Below, piece after piece: positions 10,119-19,265 of a DNA stretch of 64,000 bases. The stretch's first letter is position 1, and the number at the start of each line of letters is the position of its first letter. The position numbers and the translations under genes are program-made. Source of the stretch: Deroplatys truncata (Eukaryota; Arthropoda; Insecta; Mantodea; Mantidae); contig CM060988.1 in assembly GCA_030765065.1 (NCBI GenBank), positions 198,150,565-198,214,564 of the forward strand. Reading direction: 5' to 3'. Under the pieces are notes generated by a model. The model was not told the DNA's origin and did not search any database. It saw only the letters and a list, made by a program, of their open reading frames with translations.

Positions 10119-11401
10119 GATACCAAAATGGATCGGTTGGCGTCGATTTCGACCGTGCGATGTATTTCCGCTAGCAGCAGAAGTATGACCGGTTCTGTCA
10201 ATTTATCGGCAAAACCGATGCTTATAGAGACGGTTCCGTGGCGCTGACCCGAGATGTGAGACTCGTTAGCGCTCATGTCTGCAGTGAGATTGAAAACCAT
10301 TATCGTATACCCTTGCGGGTAGGTTTCTCTGGAGATGGAGTCTCCCTCGTCCTTGAAATGAATGCCTAGGCCGTCCTGCAGGGTTTGAAAGCATTGCAAA
10401 TAGTGTCCCTTTGTAAAGTCGGGTTGCAGAGGTTGGGAGGGAACGGGTTGCCCGTTCACGTAGAGCTGAAAGAAGTTCATTTTAAAATGTTTCAAGTTGT
10501 ACGGATTTGAGTTAAAATGGCCGGAATAGGCCTTGTCGGTGACCATGGCTACCACCACTCTCCTGGGAACTTGCCCTACGCACACGTCGCTAAACGTCAT
10601 TGCCCTGGACTCCTTTGGGATGCTGAGAGCGTGAAAGCTGACGTCCTTGAGATGGTACTTTGCGTTGCCCTTTGCGAGCACGGCCTGGTGCGCGAGCTTT
10701 ATGGTCGGCGAGGGCCGCACCGATTTTAAGCGCAGCGTGGCAGACACGATGTCGGCGTACCCCTTAAAGGTATCTACGTCGGAAAACAGATAAAACTGGG
10801 GAGAGGCGGGAGTGAGCTTGACGGTCATGCTAACGTTGTTCAAAAGCAGCTTATCCTGTCTAAAAAGAGCGTTGGACAGAGGACCGATGAGCTGTACGAC
10901 GTTGCTCCCTTTGGTAAACCCCTGACGCCACTGAAAACCCGCATTGGCGATAAAAGTGTCCATGATGCCTGCCGTGTCCTTTCTCCAGAGGGTGGATTCT
11001 AGTTTGGTGTTCATGGCATCTTCGGAGTAATTGAGAAGCGTCTCGAGGTAGGTTCTATAGGGGTAACCGGCTTGCGGCATGGAGACGATGACGTTATTGA
11101 GGGTTACCTCCACCTGTTGAAACAGGGAATTTAAGGCGTTGTTGACCAGAGTGGCGTTAGCGTCAGCGTTTAAGGCCTCTCCTTTGTCATCTACAATGCG
11201 CACCATGAGTTCGAGTACGACGTAAGTCAAGTCTAGGTAATCGTCCGCATTTCCGGAATAATGAAAGGTGATGGGGGCATTTTTCATTAAAGTGTTTTGA
11301 GGGTTTAGGTATATGAACCGTGACTCCTCGATGCTCATCTGAACCGGCACCTCTGTAAAGAGGTCCAGTTCGGAACTCATGTGGACGGCCGCGTCTGCCA
11401 T
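10115..11401 (-). CDS. Polinton double-jelly-roll major capsid protein
   Basis: Uninterrupted frame of 428 residues that I match to the arthropod family annotated as F54H12.2-like, the Polinton major capsid protein with two jelly-roll domains. Typical passages are FIYLNPQNTLMKNAPITF near residue 30 and LNSLFQQVEVTLNNVIVS near residue 90, with YPYRTYLETLLNYSEDA following. The protein is expected to form trimeric hexon-like capsomers. The gene lies between the pVI-like gene and the protease, matching the structural-gene order in other Polintons. The frame looks whole. Confidence 0.93.
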   Translation of the reverse strand: MADAAVHMSSELDLFTEVPVQMSIEESRFIYLNPQNTLMKNAPITFHYSGNADDYLDLTYVVLELMVRIVDDKGEALNADANATLVNNALNSLFQQVEVTLNNVIVSMPQAGYPYRTYLETLLNYSEDAMNTKLESTLWRKDTAGIMDTFIANAGFQWRQGFTKGSNVVQLIGPLSNALFRQDKLLLNNVSMTVKLTPASPQFYLFSDVDTFKGYADIVSATLRLKSVRPSPTIKLAHQAVLAKGNAKYHLKDVSFHALSIPKESRAMTFSDVCVGQVPRRVVVAMVTDKAYSGHFNSNPYNLKHFKMNFFQLYVNGQPVPSQPLQPDFTKGHYLQCFQTLQDGLGIHFKDEGDSISRETYPQGYTIMVFNLTADMSANESHISGQRHGTVSISIGFADKLTEPVILLLLAEIHRTVEIDANRSILVS

Positions 11402-11832
11402 TACGAAAATACGTCTTGCACCTTACGCCTACCGCGTTTCAGCTTCGACTGCTTCCTCTTTTTGGATTTGCTCGGTTTTATTCTCTTGAGGCGCCTGGCG
11501 CCGGAACCGAGCATGGCATCGAGCTTTTCGTCGGCTTTTCGCTTTAAATTGTATCCGGACGCCTTGAGCCTCCGTTGGAGCGCTTCCTTTGGCGCTGCTC
11601 CCGCCACAGTCACATCGGACAGAACGTGAGCGCCCGCCTTTAAGGCCTCCTTTCCGACTGCTTTTGCTCCGCTCTTTAAAAACGGTAGCAACCTTCTGAA
11701 GAGTCCTCCGAGGGCTGAAAAGAGACCGCTGCCTCTTTGGTAGCGCTTGCCCCTGTAGAGAATGAAATCGCGATCGTGGAACGCGCCGCCGGTCTGATTG
11801 AGGTAGTACCGCGTTACGGCGTGCACGTCCAT
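11401..11832 (-). CDS. Small basic pVI/pX-like virion protein (143 aa)
   Basis: I choose the start at 11832 (MDVHAVTRYYLNQTGGAF) because it overlaps the stop of the upstream gene in TAATG form; the frame stays open further upstream, but that part lies under the neighbouring gene. The centre has a glycine-rich amphipathic helix (SGLFSALGGLFRRLLPFL) followed by AKAVGKEALKAGAHVL, and the tail is very basic (KSKKRKQSKLKRGRRK). A membrane-active amphipathic segment plus a basic tail recalls adenovirus pVI/pX minor core proteins. The role is inferred from this and from its place beside the capsid gene. Confidence 0.65.
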   Translation of the reverse strand: MDVHAVTRYYLNQTGGAFHDRDFILYRGKRYQRGSGLFSALGGLFRRLLPFLKSGAKAVGKEALKAGAHVLSDVTVAGAAPKEALQRRLKASGYNLKRKADEKLDAMLGSGARRLKRIKPSKSKKRKQSKLKRGRRKVQDVFS

Positions 11833-12599
11833 TACGCCTGTTTCGGACGAAAAGCGAGAACTATAGTAGAGGAAAATCCGTCGGCGAATGGCAAGAGATC
11901 GCCGTAACCGTTCCTTAAATCTATGTTGACCGTCTTGAAGTCTTGCTGAATCAAGGGTACCCAATTTTGGGGAAAAAACGTCTTTTCGTCGCTCATGTAA
12001 GTGTTGTTGCTTCTTTCGTATTCCACGGCCGCGCTCTCTATGACTTGGGCGAAGGTGTCACCCACGACTTGCGGGGTCACTAGATTACAATAGATGAACA
12101 TTTCGTAAGGAAACCCCATATAAGGATCTACGGGGTGTTTAGAAGCTTTTTCGAGAATGACGACGTAGGGCTCGAAACCCAACATTTTTGCCATAGCGGG
12201 CGTTAAGAGCAAACTGTGGATGCGGTGTAGAGGTCCCGCAGGGTCCTCCGATTTTGAAACGTCTGGTTTGGGTCTGACGGGACGAGCCGCCGCGCGTTTC
12301 TGCGGCCCCGAAGCCGCGGGCTTCGGTTTCGGTTTCGGCTTGGGTCTCTGGTGGGGCGCATCGTTCAGAGCTTCGTATTCGCCGACCGCGTACGGTACGG
12401 CAGTGCGCGCGACATTTTCCACAAACCCGTCGAACGGAATGTCGGGTAGTGGTTCGGGATGGGCGACGGCGGCATTCACGCCCACCGTCTTCTTGCGCTC
12501 GTCGAAGGGGAAGAAGTTTTCCACGTGCAAGCGTTCGAGTAGAACGGCGTTGACGAGGTTCACCAAGTCTTTGGGATTGTGCACGATGCCTTGCGGCAT
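11832..12599 (-). CDS. Penton-type minor capsid gene, jelly-roll part (255 aa)
   Basis: Frame of 255 residues. Residues about 82-117 are a linker rich in proline, lysine and arginine (RPKPKPKPKP). The C-terminal part, with MFIYCNLVTPQVVGD, then FKTVNIDLRNGYG and TIVLAFRPK, matches what I know as the end of the single-jelly-roll penton-type protein of Polintons, where an equivalent VxPQxVGD and LHFR occur. It abuts another small penton-like gene upstream and overlaps the pVI-like gene downstream. Expected to occupy capsid vertices. Confidence 0.75.
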   Translation of the reverse strand: MPQGIVHNPKDLVNLVNAVLLERLHVENFFPFDERKKTVGVNAAVAHPEPLPDIPFDGFVENVARTAVPYAVGEYEALNDAPHQRPKPKPKPKPAASGPQKRAAARPVRPKPDVSKSEDPAGPLHRIHSLLLTPAMAKMLGFEPYVVILEKASKHPVDPYMGFPYEMFIYCNLVTPQVVGDTFAQVIESAAVEYERSNNTYMSDEKTFFPQNWVPLIQQDFKTVNIDLRNGYGDLLPFADGFSSTIVLAFRPKQA

Positions 12600-12851
12600 T
12601 TACAGGCTGAATTTGGAATGCGTGGGGAGGAGCGTCATGGTGTACTTGGTGCCCACCAGACGGGCGTCGTCTCGCGAAAGGTTATAAAATTTCACCGGAT
12701 ACCTGACCTTTTGCAGGGCGACCTCCCATTCTCCCTGCAGAACGATTCTCTCGGGCAAGATGTTAGAAAATCTCGCCGTGGTGTTGTCGGTAAAGTGTTC
12801 CATGGAAGCGTTGCTCACGAGAGTGATGGAGAAGGGTTTGGTCTTAATCAT
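12600..12851 (-). CDS. Small penton-like protein (83 aa)
   Basis: Start chosen at 12851 (MIKTKPFSITLVSNASMEHF) because it overlaps the integrase stop as ATGA; the ten upstream in-frame residues fall inside the integrase gene. The sequence VSNASMEHFTDNTTARFSN followed by LQGEWEVALQKVRYPVKFYN resembles the opening of Polinton penton-type minor capsid proteins (the GEWEV block is typical). It therefore probably contributes to the capsid together with the neighbouring gene. Confidence 0.65.
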   Translation of the reverse strand: MIKTKPFSITLVSNASMEHFTDNTTARFSNILPERIVLQGEWEVALQKVRYPVKFYNLSRDDARLVGTKYTMTLLPTHSKFSL

Positions 12852-13903
12852 GACGAATCGATGGTCGAAGCCAGAACCCACGAGTTAAACTTTGCCGGAT
12901 ACCCCTTCCACTTTACCAAGACCTGCTTGTTGCGCCCTCGGCCCTTGGTCTGTAAAACGCGTTCGATCTTAAACGTCCGAGGTAGCGCGACCTTTTGTAG
13001 CTCCTCGGTGTAAAATGTGCCGTCTATGGCTTCTCCGGCCAGATCCTTCAACTTATATACCACTGGCCGACCGCGCACCACCTCGGCTATCCGAAATATT
13101 TCGTCCGTCCAATTGTGCTCGTAGCCCTTGTCGAATTTCATTTTTTCTTTAGAGATGCGCACGTGATCGCCCACGGAAAATCTGGGTTTCCCTGCGCGAG
13201 GTAGGGTCCTATTTCCGTACAGATTGCGGTACACTCGTAAAATGTTAGATTCGTTCACGTCCTTCGGAGCCATTTTTATGGACCTGTGATGCGAGCTATT
13301 GTACGACTCGAGTAAGGCCGGAAGGACCTCCAGGTATCTGTAACTGTTTTTGTGCGTGAAATACCTCCACATCTTGGTTTTTAAGGTGCGGTTGAAGCGC
13401 TCCACGACGCTGGCTTTAACGTTATTTTTGGTTGTGTAATGTTTCACGTCGTGTTTCTTCAGAAAGTCGCGAAAAGTCTTGTTGCTAAACTCGGTTCCCT
13501 TGTCCGTTTGGAGGACCCTGGGGACGCGTTGGGAGAATATGGAGCGAAACGCTTGCGCAACCTCGGTACCCAGCTTCGATTTCAGGGGTACGGCCCAAGC
13601 ATATTTGGAAAATACGTCGATAACGGTCAGAATGTACACGTAAGGTTTGTTATGTTCCATCACGCTGTTCATGACGTTTAGATCGGCCTCCCAAAGATCG
13701 TCCATATTCGTCACGTGATAATATCTGGTGGGGAACCGCTTTCTCACCGGTTTGTGCAGAGTGTAACTGTCATGGGTTTGAAGGAAGGACTCGATGTTCG
13801 CCTTAGACGCACCCGTGGCCTTACGAAGGGGCTTGACCGTACCCAAACCGGCATAGTGTTGCGGTTTGGCATAGTATCGCCTTAGCGCCTTCCATTCCTT
13901 CAT
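12848..13903 (-). CDS. Polinton retrovirus-like integrase with chromodomain
   Basis: Intact frame of 351 residues. The rve-type catalytic core shows Asp74 (LWEADLN), Asp134 (LQTDKGTEF) and Glu169 (VVERFNRT), the last two 35 apart, as in DD35E integrases. Around 235-300 is an SH3-like C-terminal segment (FSVGDHVRISKEKMKFDKG), and residues about 309-345 form a chromodomain (FKIERVLQTKGRGRNKQV followed by VKWKGYPAKFNSW). It inserts the element DNA and generates the 6-bp duplications; the chromodomain may steer target choice. The frame looks whole. Confidence 0.93.
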   Translation of the reverse strand: MKEWKALRRYYAKPQHYAGLGTVKPLRKATGASKANIESFLQTHDSYTLHKPVRKRFPTRYYHVTNMDDLWEADLNVMNSVMEHNKPYVYILTVIDVFSKYAWAVPLKSKLGTEVAQAFRSIFSQRVPRVLQTDKGTEFSNKTFRDFLKKHDVKHYTTKNNVKASVVERFNRTLKTKMWRYFTHKNSYRYLEVLPALLESYNSSHHRSIKMAPKDVNESNILRVYRNLYGNRTLPRAGKPRFSVGDHVRISKEKMKFDKGYEHNWTDEIFRIAEVVRGRPVVYKLKDLAGEAIDGTFYTEELQKVALPRTFKIERVLQTKGRGRNKQVLVKWKGYPAKFNSWVLASTIDSS

Positions 13904-13906
13904 GCT

Positions 13907-14317
13907 TTACTTGTACAGGGGTTGCCAGACGCGTTTGCGAAAATGGTACGACGCGGAAGGCGATTTCCATTTCTTTTTCGGAGTGGCAGGGTTTGCCCTC
14001 TTCTTTTTGCGAGGCGAGAGGAGGTTGACCTTTATGGTTCGGGGTTCGACCTCCTGCTTCACCGGCGCGCGTTCGTACACGTCTTCGTAATCGTCGTCGT
14101 CGTCGTCGCCGAGGAAGGGCTTTCTGAACTGTGCCACTAGATCGAGGTAGTTGTCCAATTTATGTTTTACGAGCCGCCACTTTTCGTCGGCAGAGAGCTT
14201 TGCGCTCTGCAGGTTCTGAATTTCTTTAGCCAATCTGGATATGGTGCGGTCTATAGCGTGAAGCTTATCGACGGTCTTCGGTTGCGGTGCAACGAGGATC
14301 TGCTTGCCGTACTTCAT
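13907..14317 (-). CDS. Polinton small coiled-coil/acidic/basic protein (136 aa)
   Basis: Residues about 15-65 form a helix-rich, probably coiled-coil stretch (IDRTISRLAKEIQNLQSAKL), followed by an acidic run of six aspartates near residue 72 and a strongly basic tail (SPRKKKRANPATPKKKWK). It ends just before the integrase start and overlaps the upstream small gene by four bases. The function is unknown; a DNA-associated or scaffold protein would fit the charge pattern. Confidence 0.6.
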   Translation of the reverse strand: MKYGKQILVAPQPKTVDKLHAIDRTISRLAKEIQNLQSAKLSADEKWRLVKHKLDNYLDLVAQFRKPFLGDDDDDDYEDVYERAPVKQEVEPRTIKVNLLSPRKKKRANPATPKKKWKSPSASYHFRKRVWQPLYK

Positions 14318-14529
14318 CCTGTTAATTTCGACACTAGCGCGCCGCCAAGCGAAGCCAAGACGGGTAGGAGAAATGCCGGCAAAAAACCTCCTTTTTGAAC
14401 CAAGATGCTCTTCTTCTTCTTCAGAGGAACCCGTTTATCCGTCAACTTCCTCCAAGCAGCCTTGTGCTTCTTTAGGCGACCCAAGCACTTTGCGGGAAGT
14501 TGCACGTGACCTCTGCACACGTTGAGCAT
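14314..14529 (-). CDS. Polinton small basic membrane-type protein (71 aa)
   Basis: Short frame with a basic N-terminal half (LKKHKAAWRKLTDKRVPLKK) followed by VQKGGFLPAFLLPVLASLGG, one hydrophobic segment that could insert in a membrane. I recall similar basic-then-GGF-hydrophobic small proteins beside insect Polinton ATPase genes. A minor virion or membrane-interacting protein is a reasonable guess; no enzyme motif is present. Confidence 0.6.
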   Translation of the reverse strand: MLNVCRGHVQLPAKCLGRLKKHKAAWRKLTDKRVPLKKKKSILVQKGGFLPAFLLPVLASLGGALVSKLTG

Positions 14530-14536
14530 ACATTCG

Positions 14537-14740
14537 CTAATGGCCTTGATCAGATCGCCATCGGCATTTTTTTAACAACTTTTTGCGCAGAGGGGCCTTA
14601 GCCTTGGCCAGAGCCGTCAAATTACCGTGCTGTCTCGCTATGCGAGGACTGGTCAGCGTCGCAAGCCTTAACCTACCTCTAGCCATGCTTGCGCGATAAT
14701 GACGTTCGCTCCCAAAGCGGTACTTTTTATTTAAAATCAA
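14537..14740 (-). CDS. Short basic frame of unknown function (67 aa)
   Basis: Open frame between the ATPase and the membrane-type small gene, rich in Arg and Lys (ARGRLRLATLTSPRIARQHG). It may be a small core-type basic protein or only chance reading in the spacer; the spacer beside it (14741-14809) is non-coding. Low confidence. Confidence 0.3.
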   Translation of the reverse strand: MILNKKYRFGSERHYRASMARGRLRLATLTSPRIARQHGNLTALAKAKAPLRKKLLKKCRWRSDQGH

Positions 14741-14809
14741 TGGCCTCAGTTGGGTAAGGCCCTGCCGTGATAATATAGAACGAAACGAACCCGAGTCCTC
14801 TCGGCGGTC

Positions 14810-15499
14810 TCAGTTGGGTACGAAATAAGAGAGGTTTTCCCCCGGCAGCACGCCGGTTCGATACCTGTATCGGGCGGGCGTGTACTGAGTGCAGTCCAAC
14901 ACGAGATACCCGTGAGGGCGTTCGGTGGCCTTCTCGAAGGCCTCCAAGAGAAACCTAGAGTTCCTGGGTTCGATCTGCTGGCACAGTCTCTCGATCTGCA
15001 TCATGTCCCGGTTGTTCTTGAAGACCACGACGTAGTTTGCATTCAGAGAGATGTTGCGATATTTCTGACCCTGCGGAAACACGTTCTGCAGGATGTAGAC
15101 GATGCCGAAGCGCTTGTGATGGGAGTCTCTGGTGAAAAAATTGGACACGTCCTTCCCGCCACCCTCCAGCATCAGATCGTCGAGGACGACGAGGTCGTTC
15201 TCGCCCACCGAAGCAAGTTCGGGTATGCCCGCGTGGGTCTCGCAACGCAGAGCCGAGGGTTCGAGTCTCGGCGAATACTCCGGAGGGTGGCACCACAGCA
15301 CCCTCCTGGGGCGCACGTCGAACATCCGGTGCGCGTGGCGTAACAGGTTTTTCACGAAGGTCGACTTCCCGCACCGCGACGGCCCCGCCACCAGCATGGT
15401 GCTGGGAAACTCGAATCGCCCCAGGTCCCGGGGACCGGGCATCGTCTCCTCAGGGGCGCCCGGTTCGAAATGACTTTGGCGCGGCTCTAGACGTCTCAT
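14810..15499 (-). CDS. Polinton A32-type packaging ATPase
   Basis: Intact frame of 229 residues with Walker A GPSRCGKST at 39-47 and Walker B NDLVVLDDLM at 101-110, then an arginine-bearing region with YILQNVFPQGQKYRNIS typical of the FtsK/HerA-like A32 packaging ATPases of adeno-like elements and large DNA viruses. It is expected to pump element DNA into capsids. It begins next to the end of the polymerase region. The gene is distinctly G/C-rich compared with the capsid-side genes, as is the polymerase part beside it. Confidence 0.92.
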   Translation of the reverse strand: MRRLEPRQSHFEPGAPEETMPGPRDLGRFEFPSTMLVAGPSRCGKSTFVKNLLRHAHRMFDVRPRRVLWCHPPEYSPRLEPSALRCETHAGIPELASVGENDLVVLDDLMLEGGGKDVSNFFTRDSHHKRFGIVYILQNVFPQGQKYRNISLNANYVVVFKNNRDMMQIERLCQQIEPRNSRFLLEAFEKATERPHGYLVLDCTQYTPARYRYRTGVLPGENLSYFVPN

Positions 15500-18400
15500 T
15501 TATGCGTTCCTCTTGAACCCGTGGGGATAGGAATCGTGATCGCCTGCGAGAACGCGCTTGTTGACCACCATCCTAAACGTCTTCGAGCTGGGTTCGTTGA
15601 CGACCGTCCAAGACGGTTTCCGCGAAATCTGCGTGCCCGCCAGCTTCACCGCACGGTCGTTGTCCCTCAGCACCACGTCGCGAATCACCTCGGCGTTCAC
15701 CAGCTCCAGGTTGCCCGAATTGAGCGTGATCCCCTTCACCTTGCACACCGAGAAGGTCTTGCCCGTCTCGGGGCAAACGATCTCCATGCAGTAGCTCTTG
15801 GGCCCCGCGGAGGCGAACCGGGCGATGTAAGAGCCCCGCCCGTACTTCTCCAGCTCGTCTGTCATGTCCCCCAGGAGGCGTCCAACGGACGGCGTCCAGT
15901 CACCCGGAGCGGCGGCGACGACGACGGAATCGGTGTCGAAGTAGCAGACCCGTTCTCCCAGCCTCTTGAGGTAGGAGTAGAGCACCAGGCGCGCGTGAGC
16001 CGTGGTGTAGGCCGCCAGGACGGCGTTGGCGGTGGGGTTGACCTTGCGGTGCTGCTCGCAGTACCTCCACACCGCGTACAAGATCCGGTCGGTGACGGGC
16101 ACGTAGGTCTGCACTTCCACGCCAGGGTCGTTGAGCAGCTCCAGCAGGCGGTCGTACCGGTCCACCAGCTCGCACGTGGGGAGGTTTTCCCTCTGCCCCA
16201 GTTTGCCCCAGAAGCTGTTGAGCATCAGCTTGGCCAGCTCCCGCCTGCCGGGGTTGGTGGCGATGGCCTGGGGATCCAGGGCGACGCCTTCGTTTTCGAA
16301 GAATTGCTCCACGTACTGCTGCTTTGCGGCAGGGTCCTCGCAATCCGAGGGCCATCCGGAGGCTTCGGTCTTGATCTTCAAGAACTGATTCACGTAGTCC
16401 TTGAAGAGACCCTTGGCTCCGGTGGTCGGTTCGTGCCGCACCACGTCGTACTCCCAGATCTCGTGGACCCGGAGGAGGCGGTACCCCTCCTCCAGGGCGA
16501 CCTTCATCTCGTCGACCACCCAGGTACCCGACAACGCCCTCTCGCTCTCACCGTGGTGGCACTCGTCTTGGTTCTCCGCCTCCGCACAAGCGCGGCATAG
16601 CGGGAACATGAGCTTGCCGCCAATGCGCGCCGGTAGCACCGGGTGGTACAGGTGTTGCGGCGGTAGAACCTCGCACTTCACCAAACCGCCCCCCACGTCT
16701 TCCAAGCGCGGGAATCGATCCACGTGGATCTTGGGATGGCCCGCGGGGTAGGGCTTCGTCTTGTTCACGTACGGGTACAGGCTGCATACGTCGTAGTAGT
16801 GGATCTTGCTCCCCCTTCGCCTCGCAGTACGTCTTGGTGCAGTTGGTGCGACCTCCGTAGAAGGCGTCTCTGGGGTTCAGGGGTTCCGGTACCGCAATGT
16901 CCCTTGCGTGGCGCGCGAGGTCCTGGTTGGCCTCCATCGCGGCGTTGAACTCGCACTCCCACATTTCCACCACGGCGTAGCCGGCGGCCTTGATCTTGGC
17001 CGTGACCTTCTCGGTGCTCTCTAACCTGGAGGTCATGGTTTCGTGTCCCGAGTTGTATATCACCGCATGGCGATTGTGAAAGCACCGCCTGCAGCCGTGG
17101 TAAAAGCAGCCGTGGAAAACGTACGCGGTTTTTTCAGCCTCTCTGTACCCGTCCTCCTTGTGCCCCACGATTTTAACTTCGCGTCCTCACATGGCGTGCT
17201 GGATGACGATGCGGTTTTGCATCTCTAGCCAAGTTAGCCATATGCATGCGGCGCGAGACTGCCTGTCCGCTAGTCGATACCCGCCCGCTGGCAAGAGGGC
17301 AATTTTTTTAAGCGGCATGAAGCGCTTTCTATACACGCACATGCACGCCTGCGCGATGGTGACGCATTCTCTGAACGGGTCTATTCCGTTCTCGTCCAAG
17401 AATTCCCTTCTGAATTTGGAAACTCCCTGACTGAGTAGAAATACGTCCATCTTGCAATACGCCACCATTTCCGCCCTCATGTCGAAGACGTACCCGGAGG
17501 ACGCCTTTTCTTCGTGCCACTGCTCGAAGGCTTTCCGACCCTCCGCCGACATGCCCTCCGAGCAGTAATGCCTTTTGTCGGGAATCGAACCCACGTACTG
17601 CTCGTTTTCCTTCGTGTTAAACAGGTACGGGAAATAACCTTTGCATTCCTTCAATCCGAAGGTCTTGGAAAAGCGGGAGAGTGGCATGGGTATGAAGTTG
17701 AGCGAGTCTAGAAATGTGACGTCACCGTACCTCATCCTGTAGATCTTGCTTCCGTTCATGATGAGCTCCGGCGCCCAGTCTAAGTGCGCCACCATGTACT
17801 TTAATAAAAACTGCCCGTCGTAAGCTCTGAGGTTATGCGCCTGCGCGATGTGCTCGAAAAGCTGCTTCACGGACTCGTCCATAAACACCCATTCTTTGCA
17901 ACCGCATTCGGTACAGTATGCCGTCTTGTGGAGTTCGTCGATGCAGTGCGGGCAGGCTTGGTACAACACGCACAAGTTAGGTACATGCTCGTATGTGTCC
18001 TTTTTGCCGGTATATGGAATGTTTTGCGTGCATTCAAAGTCGATAAACATAATCACGTACCGGTTTCTTTTGTTCTTTGCGGCATACGGCTGCATATAGC
18101 ACATGTGGTTAGAATTCACGTGTGTCTTGCAATGATAGCAGTACTTTTCCCCGCACTCGTGCGCGGTTTTTCTGTGCCTCGCATTCACGAGCTTATTGCA
18201 AGACGTGCACACCTTTTCTACATCGCAGACCGACAGCGCCTTTGGGTAAAAAACGCCTTTCTTTGCGTGGTTTGCAAAGCATGTCGGCCCCTTAAAATCT
18301 CTGTTGCACCCGGCGCAGCGTATGTAGGCGTCAAATCGCGCATCGCACTGCTGATGGCATTTAGCACACCTGGCGTCGCACCTATGAAATTCTTTTTTGT

Positions 18401-19265
18401 GTGCCGAGGGATGATGACACCGGCGGCAATACCATTTGCATTTAAAGCACTTGTGAAGGTTCACGATAGCATTAAAGTGCCCGGCGTGGAGCATGACGTC
18501 GATGTATTTATCGCATTTCTTATCCGACGCGTACAGCACGTGCTTCCCCGTATGATGGCCAAACACCGTCACAGCGTAGCCCTTTAACGCAGCGTCAAAG
18601 CGTCTGACGTCATCTATCGTGCAGCTGTCGTGGCCTTGCCCGATGCTCGCACACAAGGCTACGGCCTTCGATTTTTGCAGATAGTCGGAGCGCGTCATGG
18701 TTTTATAGTTGACGTCGCGATCCACTTTGGCTTTAACTACAACAATGGCTCTTGCTAAACACAAGTTGTCTTTGTTGGCTATTTCGACAATGCCTTTATT
18801 GTCCCTACAGGCATCGCAAGGTTGGTGGCACGAACCCGAGACCTCCTTGGTCCACACAAACGTTACATGAAGAGGTCCGCTTAGCAAGAATTGTTGGTTA
18901 CTTTGCATTACTTTTTCGATGCTTCCAACAATGACATCCGCATTCAATTGCTCTACGCGCCTTACGCTTATATTGAAGGCTTTAGACGCCTCCTTTTCGT
19001 CTGTTATGGATATGCCTAAATATCCGGGTTCGTTTTCTAACAGGTTCTCTTTCGCAAAGTTTAGAATATCGTTAAACAAATGCGATACCCATTGCTCCGG
19101 GTTAACATCTCTGGGAACCGGGTTTACGGTAATTTGAGACTCTGTAAAGCCGGAAAAAAGCCTTGGCAGCATTCTCTGCTTGTGTCCTATAATTTCGAAC
19201 GTAGGCTGCAAGGTGTCATCGCGACTTCCCCCGGGTTGCGGCTCCATCTTATCGGCCGAATGCAC
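15500..19265 (-). CDS. Polinton protein-primed family B DNA polymerase region (broken)
   Basis: Upstream part: a cysteine-rich region with several CxxC pairs (CFKCKWYCRRC, CAGCNRDF, CTSCNKLV), then the exonuclease motif MFIDFECTQ. Downstream part: palm motifs NSFWGKLGQ and YFDTDSVVV. The order and the absence of a PCNA-type tail fit the protein-primed polymerases of Polintons. Start would be MHSADKMEPQ at 19265 or the internal Met just after. The region looks broken, with about two breaks, so this copy is probably not a working polymerase. The half nearest the ATPase is markedly more G/C-rich than the upstream half. Confidence 0.9.

Noticed and set aside
15521-16600. 359-residue plus-strand frame
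   Set aside because: Antisense to the G/C-rich polymerase gene; long antisense frames are expected at high GC3 and the sequence is low in recognisable motifs.
17835-18587. 250-residue plus-strand frame
   Set aside because: Antisense to the cysteine-rich part of the polymerase.
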